64,000 bases of DNA from Phalacrocorax aristotelis (GCF_949628215.1 NC_134281.1:13712501-13776500), one strand, 5' to 3'. Positions 14,501-27,940 are shown, numbered from the stretch's first letter. Numbers and translations: made by a program. The notes: generated by a model not told the origin, from the sequence alone.

Positions 14501-14672
14501 TAACGTGCAGTAGCCTCTGCTTTGAGTTTACTATCTAACAAATTTCTGGAGCTGCAAAAGGGAAAAGAAAGGGAGGGACATGAGGACATGTAAACAAAAA
14601 AATTACGTAGCCAGTGATGCATTTTTCAGCTGAACATTGGACTGCTACATTTGTCCTACATATCTTTTGCAG

Positions 14673-14870
14673 GAGGAATTGGGTGCCTTGGTCATGACAG
14701 GGGACAGACACGGAAATGTCTTGATGCAGTGGAGATCTATAACCCTGATGGAGACTTCTGGAGAGATGGACCTCCTATGCCTTCTCCCCTCCTCTCATTA
14801 CGAACAAACTCTACCAGCGCAGGCTCTGTGGAAGGGAAGCTGTACCTCTGTGGAGGATTTCGCGGAGCAG
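14673..14870 (+). CDS. KBTBD12: KBTBD12 penultimate coding exon (kelch blades)
   Basis: This 198-nt exon (exactly 66 codons, phase 1 in and out) follows acceptor ..TTTTGCAG and is followed by donor GTACTA. Joined to the previous exon it restores the Gly-Gly pair (VLGG), continues with IGCLGHDRG, then EIYNPDGDFWRDGPPMPSP and GKLYLCGGF. This gives a clear complete kelch repeat with Tyr, Trp and a GG doublet at the expected spacing. The first repeat strand in this exon closes the blade begun at 2645. Near-identical open frames in the other two phases are shadows. Confidence 0.82.
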
Positions 14871-17800
14871 GTACTAAAATGAGTCTGACATTCTTTACAT
14901 AGTTGAAATCAGTTTCACTGTACGCAGACTGACCTGTTGACCGACCAACTTTATCACGTGGCACTGGCATGGCCTGGAACCACAGAGCTGATTCAGCCCT
15001 TTGGACTGTTGGCTCCTAAAGTCAATATGAATTGTGTTCTGTTTATCCATTGCTTTTTTTCTTAACAAAACATGAAAAATTAAGGATATTTCTGATCTGC
15101 ACTAAACCTGTCCAAATCTACATCCAGAGCTACTGAGATCAGTAGCTTAGTGTGTTATGGACATTAAAGAACTTGGACATATTTGTTGAAGATTAAGGCA
15201 CTATCCATCTGTCCTTAGCAAAGCTATCTGGCTCTGCCTATTTATTTACATGCTTTTCATAACCAGTGTTGAAAAAGCTTGAGTATTTAATGGCATACAA
15301 AGAGACTCAAATTCCAGATCTGGTGATTTCAAATAATCCTAGCCCTGCGGCCACCTTTCTCCTTTAAGTCTTCCTCCTCCCAACTGTGCTCTATCTAAAT
15401 CTTCAGTACTGCTAACCATTATTTTTTTGATTATAAATGCAAAGAGTCTCTCAAAACATGCACACTTAAACTCTCCTGCTACACAGCAGCTGCTACCCCA
15501 ATTTCCTTTCTAGGAGAAAGCAGTAATACAGATGCATTATCCACCACTTATAAATGTCATGTCAGGCTCACTGTTGCCCGGGAATGGCCATGTAGTATCA
15601 CTGGGTGACATGTCCTTCACATTACACTGACTCTAGTTGCTTCAACTTTTACTTGTTTAACAAACTCTAAACTTAAAGCTGCTGTTATTTTAGAATGATG
15701 ATTTTCATCGTTAGTTCACAACTCACCTCCCTTCATTTGCTACTGTTCAAGGAAGCTGCTTCCTGAAAACAACTATATGGTAGCTCTCTAACAGGCATGT
15801 TCTCCTGTCATCTATGATGGAAGTTCTATGACCTCAGAGCAGTTATGGTTATGATACATCACTGTGTTTCCATAGCAAACATTGTGCCATCATATTTTTC
15901 TTTTTCTGAGCAGTATTAGGAAAAAGCCTGAAGTTAGAGGGTACAAATCTCAAAAGGCTCATCATTTGCACTGGCAAACGAAGCAATTTCATTCAAGATG
16001 ACTAACAGATGAGTATGATTTTTTCTGAATAAGGTAGCTTCAGAGCCATAAAAAACACTCTCTGTACAATACCACCACGTTCTGTCAGTGAGTCATGTAT
16101 TAAAAGTGGTAGTACTGGGAGAGGTTGAAGGTCCCCCAGTGGATTTCAAGGCGGCCGTCTTTTGTATGTTTGTATAATCCAGGTCAATGGGGTCCTGACT
16201 CCTGACTGTACTGTTGCAATCTGTATAATTATGTATAGAACTCCCCTGCACTAAATGTTATTTAGATTGGAAAACAAGAAGTCAGAGTTAGAAAATGCCA
16301 GTTTTGTAGTTACCTGCACAACCTGAATTCTGACCTCCTAAGAGTGCATTTTGTATGCCAGCAAAGAAATAGTATGTGATTGTGTTGTTAGATGTTATGC
16401 TGTCTATTAACAAGGGAGACAAAATAAGAGTCTCGCTCTCAATTGTAAATCAGATGTATCCAAATGTTTGAGGAGTTGAGAGGAAGCTGTGCCTTAAAGA
16501 TAAGCTTCTTAATATGACTTTCAAGCTACTGAAGGCAAAGGGCTTTCTAAATCTTCATAACACTAAAAACTTCCAGCTACCATCATCAAGAAAAAGATGG
16601 GTGGAGTCCATATGCTGGACCAGAAGAGCTTCTCTAGGTGGCCTCTCTCCCTGGCCCTGTCTTCTCTGCATGCTGGGAAAAGCTCTTGCCTGATCTGCTC
16701 TTTGATGTTGAAGCGTGGAGTAAGGGTGTTATTACTGTCATACGGGAACTTGGAGAGGGTGCCTTGACTCTGCTCCCTCACAATTACAGCTGCTCAGCAG
16801 CTTCAAGATATTCACAGAACAGCATGTGCTGCTGCTGCTTTAGTAGCAGATAGGGTTATTTTAGAATGTGCTTGTTTGGTTTTAGTCTTTTGGGTTTCTT
16901 GGCATGCCACTTCGATTTTTGTGAGGGATGCAACCAAGAGAGGATATTCCAATTTTACAAAACATTGTAATTTAGTTTAATCCAAGTGGAGTTTTTGGAA
17001 CAAGCTGGAGGCACAGCTGTAGTCTCTGGGTTTTCTGCCTGCTGAACACTAAAGGGCTGCTGTCAACATTTGAGAATAAGTGCTTCTCAGAAAAAAGAAA
17101 AACCAAAAGCACTGCTGCAATGGAAAGTCTTAGCCAATGTACGTAAGGGGCTGCAACCAGCTCCCTATATATTATAGATCTGTCCCCGACTCCCTAGCCT
17201 CAGCTTGTCTTTATATTTCCTTAAACCCACTCTTTATTCAGCAAGTTGAACTACTAAGAATGTTGTTGCATTGGTGCATCTTATTTTCACTTGTGCATGT
17301 GCCATGCTCTGTATACCTTTCTGCACAAGTATTGACCTAAATGGATAATTAGAGACCAGAGATGTTGTACACAAACACAAAGCTGAAAAGCAGCTGTCAA
17401 CTGCTCAAAGGGCCTTAAATTTGGAGAAAAGGTAAGTACTGCTCAGCTATCATAGCTTCTAAGTCCCGTATGACACTCCAAGTTTTATGATGGCAGGATT
17501 CCCGTCCCATACGTATTGCCTCTCACAAATCTTTGTCTGCTTGAAGGAGGACAAATGGTGTAGCCCTAACAGCATCCCCAGGAGCAGAGGAAGAGAAATT
17601 ACATCTACTTAGAGTCTCCAGAGGGAAGTCAGCTCGGCCAGCTGAGAGTAGAGTTTGAACAATGCAGAGAACAGTCTCTCTAAAGGATCAGTGGACTCCA
17701 AAGTGTGTCCAAGCTTCATCAAGAGAAAGCTTCCTCTGTACTGCAAGTAATGGTCTTCAGTGTTGAGCTGTGTTGGTAAACACACCTTGTAAGACTTCCC

Positions 17801-20214
17801 CTGCTGAGGCTTCCTCTAGGTAGAAGCTTGCTCAAGGCCTGGCCATAAAAGGAGAAAGGGGATTAATTCAGCTGAAGTCTAGACACTTATGTGGAGTGCC
17901 TACAGTAAGACCTTAGTGACCTCAGGCTCCCTGCAGTATATGGAGAAGCACAGACACTTCCAGAGGGAGATTCAAGTCCTTGGTGATTTAAATTTGCTCT
18001 GAAAGACTAGAAGGCAATTCAGAACCCTGAGGACCTCTCTTGACTCTTAATGCTCCATGTTTCAATCAGGGTATAAGGGATTCTAGCCTGGCTTCCCTAA
18101 GGCAAGCACATCAGGGGCTTGGTGTCTATGGTTAGATGGTACAAACCACTCTGAGACCTGAGTGTTGTATCACTAGCTGAAAAATATTGTATGTTCTTAT
18201 GATCATGATAGTACCCAAAAAAATCACTTCTGCTTGTTTTGAATTTTTCCTTCTTAGCAAAATTTGCAAAAATTCATCTGTTGGCCAGTAGTTTTTACAA
18301 ATCAGCTCATTTTCTCCTAAAACTATTATGGCAAATACGAACCATTAATCTGCTTGTCTCTGACACAGCTCCAGCTCATGTAGCCTGCCATTCATCAGCA
18401 ATATTATAGCATTCTTCAAGATTTTCAGAAATGTTTAAAATGGTTGGTTTTGTCCATTAGTTTATAGTTCTGCATAGAGTGAAACCATTAGCCACAGTAT
18501 GAATACTGAGAAGGACTCAATGCGCATTAGCCAGCTGGCTTTCTACTAATTGTTAAAATATGTCGCCGCATTTACTGGTTACTGGATTTTTAACCAGCCT
18601 TTGCAACTTGACTGTACAATGTTCTTGTTGACATGTTTTAATTCCTTTGCCTTTACATAGAACTAAAACCTGCCACCTGCACAGGCTGACAGCTATTAAG
18701 GTCAGCCCATGCATGGCAGAAGCAGCCTCATTAGTATGCCTCACCAAAGGAGGTGGTAAGCGGCTCTCCAGGTATGCAGCATTACATGCTTATAAAATGC
18801 CTGCCAGATTGGGCTCCCTTTCTTTTTGACTGCTGCTGAGTATTATAAATACTTTTTTTCTGGAGAAAATAATGAAGGCAAGTGTGAGTGCCTGTTTGCT
18901 GGGACTCTGTCATCTGCTGTCACTGTCAGCTTGGGCAGGCACGTTTGTTGACTTTGCATTGTTGCTGCACAAATACAGATCTCATAGCCTGTTTCTGGGG
19001 GCTGGGGATTGTAGCTTTAGTTTCAGATTATAGATGTTGGTCCAACTGCCTGTCTCACAGGTTTGAACTAATAAATTAAAAGAAAGTTGATTTTTTAACT
19101 TTATTTTAATTAGAATGCCATCTTTACTGTATACCCATGTGACATCAGCTCATGTGCAAGGCAAAGGGTCAACCACCTCACTGCAAATAACAAAATGTTT
19201 AAGAGGTCTGCTATTAGCAGCACACATAACTTAAAATGTCTTATGATTTCATCAGCTAATAGCACACTTGATGTGGAACTGCCTTTCTCTGAACTGGCAG
19301 TTTTGCCATCTCCAATGTAGTTCATAGCAGAGAAGATGTATGTACTGCTTCCCTACTATGTATGTTGAAAAATTCTGTAATGTGTTTAGCATCATGTGTA
19401 GCACCAGAGCTGCTCAACCCAGTTCTGTTATTTACTTACTGGTAACCAAGTAGAAATTAATTTTTCACTTAAGTGGTGTTACAGTCAGAGGAAGGGGAAA
19501 GGGAAAGAATATCTATGAACTTGGAATGCCAGAATCTCAATTTTTTGTTTTCAGCTGTTAGCCAAAATAGGTAATAGTGACACCAAGTCTTACCAGATGT
19601 GTAATTCTAATTTTAAACAAAAAAAAAAGAAAAAAGAAAAAAAGATATGTGCTTACCCTAGATTCATTTTCTAGACTCTTCTTCCTCATTTACATAAACT
19701 CTAATCCATACATTGGAATAGAAGCAGCGCTGCTTGCGGCAATGCAGAACTGTCTAGTAATTACTGTATTCCAGCTGAGCTAATGAGTTTGTATCTCCAC
19801 TACATCCTCTCCTGACAGTGGACTAGCTTAATAGTTATTTATTTTGACTAATCTCCCATAAAGGCTGTTCCCCCTAGTCTCTTCCATTATGTGATTTAGA
19901 TGGAGAATCATTCTAGTGCTTGTTTTTTATTATAGCGGTTACGGAACATTACTGGAATCAAATTAAATTTAGACATATTAAGAAGTCTGGCCCAGTAAAT
20001 ATTGCACTTGTGAAGTTTGGGCGTTGAGGGATTGGAACAAAACCTATTTCTCCAGCACCTTCCCATGTTCCCAGCTAAATAAAGTAAGGGGCAAACCCCG
20101 GGCTGCCTATCTGCAGCACTGTTTGTTTCTCTCTTAGAATTTACTGGGCAGCGATGAATAATTAAAGTTCTCCTGCCTACAGTTGTTATCATTTGAATAA
20201 ATATTCCCACCAAT

Positions 20215-20480
20215 GAAAGGGATTCAGGGTCCCTGCACTTCGCTCAGCATAGCAATCTGCTTGCAGCCGCCCGCTGCACCGCAGGCACTGCCACATCTCT
20301 CCCGCCTGTGCACCAGGTCCACCCCGAAAAATGCTACTTGACCTTTTGCCTAATTCTCCCTAGCACCGGCATGAGCTGCCGGGCTGCTGTTGGGAAAGGG
20401 TGTGCAGGAGAGACCTCCTCGGCTTGCTGCCTTCCCAGGGAGGGCTGCCCATTTATCCCCCGCTCATTAGCTAGAAACTC
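20215..20480. promoter_or_regulatory. CpG-rich patch in last KBTBD12 intron
   Basis: About a dozen CpG dinucleotides fall in roughly 265 bases of GC-rich sequence, set in a strongly AT-rich, CpG-poor intron. No coding frame here looks real. It may be an intronic enhancer, an unannotated promoter or a relic of an old GC-rich insertion. The call is compositional only. Confidence 0.3.
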
Positions 20481-22399
20481 GCTACCATACATAAGGCCAA
20501 TACAGGTCACGGGAATTGCTGGGGAGCAGCAACTGCTTGTTTCAGATCTAAATTTGACCCAATAGCTGACAGCATAGTATTGGTAATTCAGCCGTGCCTC
20601 TTGCTAAGGTTCATTTATAGTTTATAAAGGGTTAATGAATGATTAATAGATATTTTAATGCATTTTAATTAATTGCCAAAGAGGTCAATAGGTTGTTTAG
20701 AAACATGGCTTGTAGCCATGCGTGACATCTTCTATTGTGTTCATAACTGCCTGTCATGCATACAGTCTAAACATGCGCTATATCCTCTATTAATAATGTA
20801 TTAACACATTGTAAGGCATTTAGAAACAGTGTCTGAGGATGGTCTGAGACCAGTAATTCTTATTCTGATCTTGCAGTTTTTACTTATGAATGGTGCATTG
20901 ACTTCAAGGGCACTGATCCTGCTGCCACTGTAATCTGGGAACCTGCTATCACCTGCAGCGCACGCAGGACCAGTGCTTGTAAGATTATGTCTGAAAGAGG
21001 TCTTGCCTATAAACAACAGGCAAAATCTGGAAAGATTTTAAAAGCTGAAGTAGCGGGATCAACCCCAAGAAAAACAGTTGAAGTAACTGAATTAGAAGTT
21101 CCTTCCTACCGACCATCCCATTCTTTACATATATATTTTTTTAAATTATAATAGTTATTAATTTGTGAGTGAATGGGTGGATCATGAAACTATGGCCTTG
21201 AAGAATTACACAGAGAAAGAGGATAGAGGTCCTGTCTATGAGAGTGAATATCTTACCTTACTCCACGCAGGTGCTCTGAAAACAGTAAGCTGCCACACTT
21301 GTAAATTCAAGCCCCAACCTGCATCCCAGCTTTCTCTGTGTCTAGTGGGATACACTGTCTTGATACTTAACGTCACGAAGCCCGGCCAGCATGTTAAACA
21401 GCCAAGCCAAGTTCCCTCTCCTGTGTATTCTCTGCCTGCTTCTGCCCACAGGCATAGATGATGGATGTACTTGACCCTACAGGGGTGTTCACTGTGTTAT
21501 GCTAGCAAGGCTGGTAGAGTTACAGGGGGCAGCTCACATACGCAAATGGGATTGAAGGCCACAGACTCGATGAACTTATTCTTTTTTCTACTGCAAATGA
21601 GAGCCAGGACATCTGGTGGTAATGATCTAAATGCACTTTTATCCCATTGCAACACAAATGTGAATTCCCAAGTCACCTAACTCCACATCATGTAATTATG
21701 AAAGCAGCTATTAGTGGCGAGGAAGATAAGTAGCAGAGGGTAGTCCCATATGTTTAAAATCATTCTCTGGTACAGATAATGGCATGCAAAGCCAGGTACA
21801 AACCAGCAGTGGAGGCTGAGCTGCTTCAAGGCAGCTCTGGGCTGTCTGTTAGGTGACAAGAGACCTGGGGAAGACCATGAAAGAAACACCTGAGTAAACA
21901 TTTTGGGGACTGTGGGGAACTGGCAAGCACCTTGTGATGTTCAGGTGCTCTTTTCCATGGCAAGAGCAGAGCAGACAGTTAAGACACCACTGGAGGTATG
22001 GTGTCTTTTTTTATAAACTGGTTTATGGAGAAAGAAGATAGACCGTATTAGGAAACTGCGAACTGGAAAGGAAAAGGTGCTGTGTACAACCTGAGAACAG
22101 ACATCAGCAGAAGTTCAGGCAAGCAGCCTCTGTGATGACGTCCCAGGGCACAGAGCTCATGGGCAAGGACAGATGTGACACTGAGACCACCCCCCACTAC
22201 ACAATGTTGTTCTGTGCTGAGGTACCTGGCCCTGCCCTGGATAAACTTGCTTAGGTACTGCCGGCCAAACCACAATATGGCAATGTAGCTGTGCCACAGC
22301 TAGTAGGCAGGTGAGCTTGTCCAAAACTACTTCGAATATCTTTGCCCTGCACTGGGGCAGAGATATCGTGACTCGTGACTTGTGACTTGGCACATGCTA

Positions 22400-22440
22400 T
22401 CTCCATAATTCTGTTTCCTCATTGATAAGATGGAGGCAAA
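22400..22440 (+). repeat. MIR-like tail fragment
   Basis: The text 'ctgtttcctcattgataagatggag' corresponds to the MIR block 'cagtttcctcatctgtaaaatgggg'. It is short and diverged, so the call is tentative. Confidence 0.35.
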
Positions 22441-24053
22441 TACACCAGCTGATCTCAATGGACTTCTATAAGAAATAATGACCACATTTCAGCAAATCTG
22501 CCACAGATTTTACTCCAGTGAACTAAAATTCAGCATGAATTTTTTTAGTTCAATGCTCTGGACACTAAACAGTTTATAATAGAGTTAATTTATTTGTATT
22601 GGCTTACAAACATAATAGCTGCACGGTTCATAGTCCTGGATGACCTATAGATCTTCTACCTGTTAAGCATGTTGCTTAATTCTTCTACATCTGCCTCCCT
22701 TTAACCCTCCCAATCCAAAACCTAATAATTGTATCTGAATGTTCAGTTCCAAATAGGAAAGAGAGAGCAAGGTAAAAAGAGACCAAAAGTGGTAATAAAT
22801 ACTATATTTGCATGAAAAGTTGTTCCTCCCCCCAACCTCCAAATCACAAATGGAATGCAGTTAAAAAAAAAAAAAAGGCAGATTAAATATTTATGTTGCC
22901 TGCAGTCACACTGGGTGTGTTTTCAAGAATGCTTCACCCAGATTTATGGTCAGTCCTGATTCAAATGACATGAGAAAACTTACAGCATACAATGAAGTCT
23001 GGTCATATTTGGGGAGTGACTCATACTTGAAAGTAATCATTTTAAACAGAAAACATGATTGTGTATATGAAGTGCAGGCAATCACTTACTGAAAATTAAT
23101 ATTTTTGGGGTTTTTTTTCTGCATATTCAGAGAAAAAATTCGTATGAAAAATTGTGGGAAAGTGTTTTGTTTACAGACCAGATTATAAAAGAATTTAAAG
23201 ATTAGAGTAATTTTGCTTTCAGACTACAATATCTGCATATATTAAACATTATTTTAGCATTTATAAATTAAACATTTTCAGGTATAACTCAAGCTCTTTC
23301 ACTGGGAAAAGATGGTTTTGTAGGTTTAGTGTTAGCCTTCAGTCTGCACTTGTACATCAGAAAGCCATAACTGTATCAAAAGAGCTCTGACTTTCTTTTA
23401 ACATGCCACAATTTCTCACAGGGATAAATTTATGCTGGAATTAATGTTCCCTGTGCTGGTTTAGCCTTTTCCTTTCCTGAATAAGTATAAACCATACTGC
23501 TATAAACACTGTTTTACCGCTTGAAAAGTATCTGCATTAGGGTTAGGTTTGTACTACCTGAATAATTCCAATATAAAGGGGTTTAACTCCTATGCAGAAA
23601 AACATAATGTAAAGAAATTTCCTTAAAACTTCTCATGGTTAAACAAAAATATGCAGAAAAATACTGCCTTATTTTGTAGAAAAAAAAAAAGATAGCATTT
23701 GGAAAGGAGTGAAATCCTTTCATTATGTAAGGTGGCTGTCTGGTAAGTGATGCAGTATAATGTGGTGTATGACAGGGAGTTCTGTGGGGTGGCTTTTTGA
23801 GCAGGTAATCTGTGTAACAGCCAATTTTTTTTTAGATGTCCCGTTTTTCTTCTGTTATCAAAACTGGCTGCTAAGATACTGCCTTTAAAAAAAACAAAAG
23901 ACAAATAACTAAGGTGAACCAATCAGGAAGAATCTGGAATTATTTGCATTTTCAGGCTTAAAAATGTGGATTGAGATTAAAGCCCAAATCCAATGTTACT
24001 GCCTGGAATCAAAGGTGCTATTCTATTTTCTATTGTCCTAAGCAAGGAAAATT

Positions 24054-24074
24054 AAAAAAAAAAAAGGGGGGGGG
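24054..24074. repeat. A12G9 mononucleotide tract
   Basis: A run of A is directly followed by a run of G in the kelch-gene intron. A second purine run with GGGGGG follows near 24,117-24,130. Confidence 0.85.
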
Positions 24075-24853
24075 TGTTGTTAAGAATTGAAGTGTTTTAA
24101 CTCATTTCTCTTTTAAAAAGAAAGGGGGGATGTAATTTTTTTTCTGAAGTATGACTGTATTTTGAGCAGTGCTTTTCCTTACATAAACTTTCTCATCCAA
24201 AGGCTGCTGCTTCCTTTCATATTAAACAAGATAAGACTAGAGAAATGATTGCTTCCCTTATTCTAATAACATACTCTTATCTCCCAAGGGTTAGGAGTTA
24301 ACTAACACCCCATGTGCTGGAAAGCAGAATTGTAGAGTGGAACAAACTCAGTTACAGCACCCCACAGAAAAGGGAAACAAGGGACACTAAAGGTTGGGAG
24401 TCACCAGGGTCAGGAAAAAGCACAGCAAGTCTTGTAAGGAGGGGTTGCTGAATCTGCCTTTGATGTTTTAATTACGATTTTTTTTTCTGAAGTGTTGCAG
24501 TCACCCACAGAATGTCTCAGTTCCAGTTTTTTCCTCTGATTATCTCTTTTTTGTCATCATTCATTCCAAAGAAAATTCAGGCATACAAATTTGTTGCATA
24601 AAGGAGATGATCTAATAATAAATACAGGGACTGGAGCCTCCCATGTCACAACTTAGGTCTGTTTGTGTCTTGTATTTGCCTCTTAGGAAAAACCTGTTCA
24701 CTCTTGCAGGGTCATACAGAAATGAGCACTTCCCTGGTACTGGCTCATGTTATTTGTTTGCAGTTTGTCAGTCATGCCTTCTCTCTTCACATGTTAACTG
24801 GGCTTGTTAGCAGTTTGCTGTCTTCTCTCTTGGATGGGTGCAACTTTCCTACA

Positions 24854-24873
24854 TATTATTATTATTATTATTA
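24854..24873. repeat. (ATT)n microsatellite
   Basis: Six tandem ATT units lie in the last kelch-gene intron. Confidence 0.9.
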
Positions 24874-26816
24874 GCCTTTAATCTCCAAGTTCAATAAGCA
24901 AACCATCATGACTATTGTTTCACTTTCTGTGAACAGCAGAAAGGCATGGAACAAGGACTATTCAGATGAGGCTAAATCCTGAAATCTTGCCCAAATTTTA
25001 CCCAAGCAAGCTCCTAGAGATCTGTGAAAATCCCAGGGGTCTGGGTTTGGACCAACCAAACTTATGCCACAATTAATTGTGATACAACTGAGGGGGAAAA
25101 TGAGTATGGGCTGTGGACTCTGGGGTAGAAACACTGTGCCGCACTCCTTCATCAGATAAGAGAGGGGGCAGAGATGGTGAATGTTTGGTGAGTGATTTCC
25201 TTCCATATCATGACAAAAATGTGCAGAAATTGCCATGAAGCTGAGACATCCACAACTCCCGTACATGTGCAGAACCTGCAGTAAACAGAACTGTCCTGAA
25301 TCAGCTCAGCAAGGAAACCACTCCTGGGAGCGGAAGCCTTGATTCCATCTGACCTCCCCACATCCTGAAGCTACTTGCAGAGCAGCCCTAGGGGTATTTT
25401 AAGTCACATGACACTACGTAATCATAACATCAGCACTACTTTTTCATGGAATCTAAACCACGACAGCGTTATCTCAGGGGTGCTAAACCCCCAGAGTTGC
25501 TGTCCTCTGGAGAAATATGTGGTCTCTGTTTCCAACATGAGAAACAATATATGCTTCTGCAAGCTCTTCTGTATTTGACTCTTTCCCCTTCTTCAGTCCT
25601 TTGCTGCTGACTCCACAGAAGGGCAGTGTCCAAAGAGGTGCAGTTGATAGATGTGAAGGGTAGGGTTCTTTGTTGTTTTGTTTGTTTAAAAAGAAAAGCT
25701 TTCTAGAAGGGATAGCTGAATGGGAACCTCAGTCTGGACCCTGTAAAATTTAGTCTGTCACCAGCCTTTTAAGACTCAATGTGGAGTATTCAATGTTTCT
25801 TTCTACGATGGTTCTTACTTATCCTGGTGCCTGTGAAGTGTCTGTGCTTGGAAATCTTGGAGACCAACCTTCTAATACATTTATCCAGAAATTAATCAGA
25901 AGGAAGCTGACAGCAAAGCATGTGCATGTCCTCATCTCAAAGGAAGAAGTTTAGACTAAGGTTACTTGCTGTGAGAAAGCAACTTTAACATGAAAAGAAA
26001 ATATGAGCAGCAATGAAAGGCACTTTTTATTTTTAGGAGAGGACTTGGCTTTGAGTAACAATTGCTGGGAAGTTCAGGACTTTTGTTAGCAAAGAAAGGT
26101 TTTGCGTTCTTAGAAGAAATTTAATATAGCACTGCTGGTTGACAAGTATGGTTCTCTGTTGCATGGTGATTCTTCCATTATGTTTTTTTAGTCTCAGTAA
26201 AAAGCTTCTAGTCTTGAGATCATCTGTGATTTTAATGGCATTCCTCTAACCTGACTGTTCATGACAAATTCCTCAGCACTTCAGAACAGCTAAAGTACAT
26301 TTAAAACCCTGGAGTTTTCTTTCTGTCTTTATTTCTCCCCAAATCACAGGATGTCCAGACTTTGCACCCAAGAAGAGCCGTAGCATTGGAGTGCTTCCAG
26401 GAGCCTGAACGCTGCATTTTAGCTGGGGCAAAGAAAAGACAACACACTGCGTGTAGGCATACTCATTAACAATAGGCAATATTCTGTCTCAGAAAGATGA
26501 GCATTTGACAATTGATTGCACAATGAAATGCCACCTGCATACTTGTACCACAATGGAGCACTTCATGCTTTTGTCCCTGCAGCTGCACCTGGAGCCCAGA
26601 GTGTGAGGACTGAATACACTGTGCAGACCTCCATCTGCACTATTTCATCTGCTATACATTGACAATCGCATGCTCTTCGAACAGCATAGCTGTTAGTACC
26701 ACAAATATTACCTTTTCTTTGCCATCTTACAGAAGGGTCATAATAACTGCACAAGCATCTTTGATCCTGTTTGACTTGACTTCTGATGCCTGTTGTTGTT
26801 ACTTCTGTTTTTTCAG

Positions 26817-26986
26817 CTCGTCATGAAGTTATCACCAAAGAGATCCTTGAGCTGGATACATGGGAGAACCAGTGGAATGTGGTGGCCATCAATGTCCTCA
26901 TGCATGACAGCTATGATGTTTGCCTTGTTGCTAGGCTGAACCCACGGGATCTTATTCCTCCTCCCCCAGATTTAGTGGACCAATAG
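26817..26986 (+). CDS. KBTBD12: KBTBD12 terminal coding exon
   Basis: This exon follows acceptor TTTTTTCAG and encodes the last 56 residues before a TAG stop at 26984-26986. The junction with the previous exon reads GGA-GCA-GCT-CGT. The sequence contains EILELDTWENQWNVVA, the first strand and Trp of a final kelch blade, then a tail NPRDLIPPPPDLVDQ. The three exons of the window total 519 nt, a multiple of three, giving 172 residues plus stop, which supports the chosen splice sites. The proline-rich tail follows the propeller. KBTBD12 is the preferred name from gene order; another BTB-kelch paralogue is the alternative. Confidence 0.78.
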
Positions 26987-27940
26987 AAGTTCAGTGACTC
27001 TCAGTGCTTCCAGATTCTGCAGAAACTGAAGAATTTGGAGAGACAAATGCTGTATTGGCTCTGGATGACAGCTGAGTCCCACGGAGGGGAGTCAGCAATG
27101 CATGCTTAAGGACAAAATTGCCTTCGAGCTGCGCTTCTCAGATGATGCTTAATTTGCTAGTACTGGTACTCTGGACTTCTGTGATTGAAAGCTGAGGTTG
27201 CCCAGCCTCTGTGTGTGGCTCTTCATCTTCCACCTGGCTGTGCAAGCTCCAGTGTTGGGTGCAACCTGGGCTTCTGGGACCCTTTGCCTCACAGGCACAG
27301 TGGTAGCCCAGGGCTCATTTCACAGCACAGCATGACATATGAAGGAAAGCTCTAGCCAGGGAAATCCCTCTTTTGCTGTTCATCCCACCTGGTTCTACTA
27401 AGCTACCAAGGAGGCTAAGAAATATATTGTCAGCTGATTAAAACCAGTCCAGCTGTACCAAAGGGCCAGGCTGTACTTGACTGATGCAGGAGCAGAGGGA
27501 AAACAGAGAAGAGCCTTTGTTTGGTTTAAACAAAAAAACTTTAGCCAAGGTTCATTACTCAAGTACACCAGCTACTGCAAACGTTATCTAACCCACAGAC
27601 AGGACAGTCAAAAGATCCTGTCTTTGCCAACAGAGCTGAGTCTGTGCTAGTAGAAAACTAGTCTTTTGGCAGTAAGTCACAAGCGAGTCTTCCAGGAGGG
27701 TTAGTAAGCAGTCTGTACCAAAGACAAGAAGAATCCTAAATTTTTACATAGATGCTGCCTGTTACAAGTTCTGGCGTGGCCTGAACCTAAAAGCTCAGTT
27801 AGAAAACCCTCTTCCTTTGAGAGATGGCGAAGGAGATGTAAACTAAAAATTAATGAGACCAGTATTATCTGCATATCAGCTCTGCAGCTACAGGGAAAGG
27901 CTAGATGTGCTAAACAATAAATGTTTATGTAACAGTAGCT
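26987..27940 (+). other. KBTBD12: KBTBD12 3' UTR
   Basis: Non-coding sequence follows the TAG stop and leads to the first canonical AATAAA at 27,916-27,921. The end point is inferred from that signal; no transcript evidence is available. Confidence 0.55.
27916..27921 (+). terminator. KBTBD12: Polyadenylation signal AATAAA, KBTBD12
   Basis: This is the first canonical AATAAA downstream of the kelch-gene stop, 930 bases after it, in a T/G-containing context. Confidence 0.5.

Larger units (their letters stand above)
2796..14672 (+). other. KBTBD12: KBTBD12 intron (11.9 kb)
   Basis: This is a GT-AG intron between two in-phase kelch exons (phase 1). The interior is AT-rich and I found no exon-like open frame. 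It contains a TTCC microsatellite (2959-2976), a MIR-like remnant (about 3115-3225), a short motif resembling an old sauropsid repeat near 8545-8575 and a MEF2-type site (8504-8513). The many 60-110 codon open frames inside have no recognisable domains. Confidence 0.65.
14871..26816 (+). other. KBTBD12: KBTBD12 last intron (11.9 kb)
   Basis: This is a GT-AG, phase 1 intron with no coding exon recognised. It contains a possible conserved element at about 18,300-18,800, a CpG-rich patch at about 20,215-20,480 followed by a TAAT-dense segment (20,625-20,700), a MIR-like tail at 22,400-22,440, an A12G9 tract at 24,054-24,074 and an ATT microsatellite at 24,854-24,873. The donor GTACTA is weak compared with the consensus. 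Confidence 0.65.
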
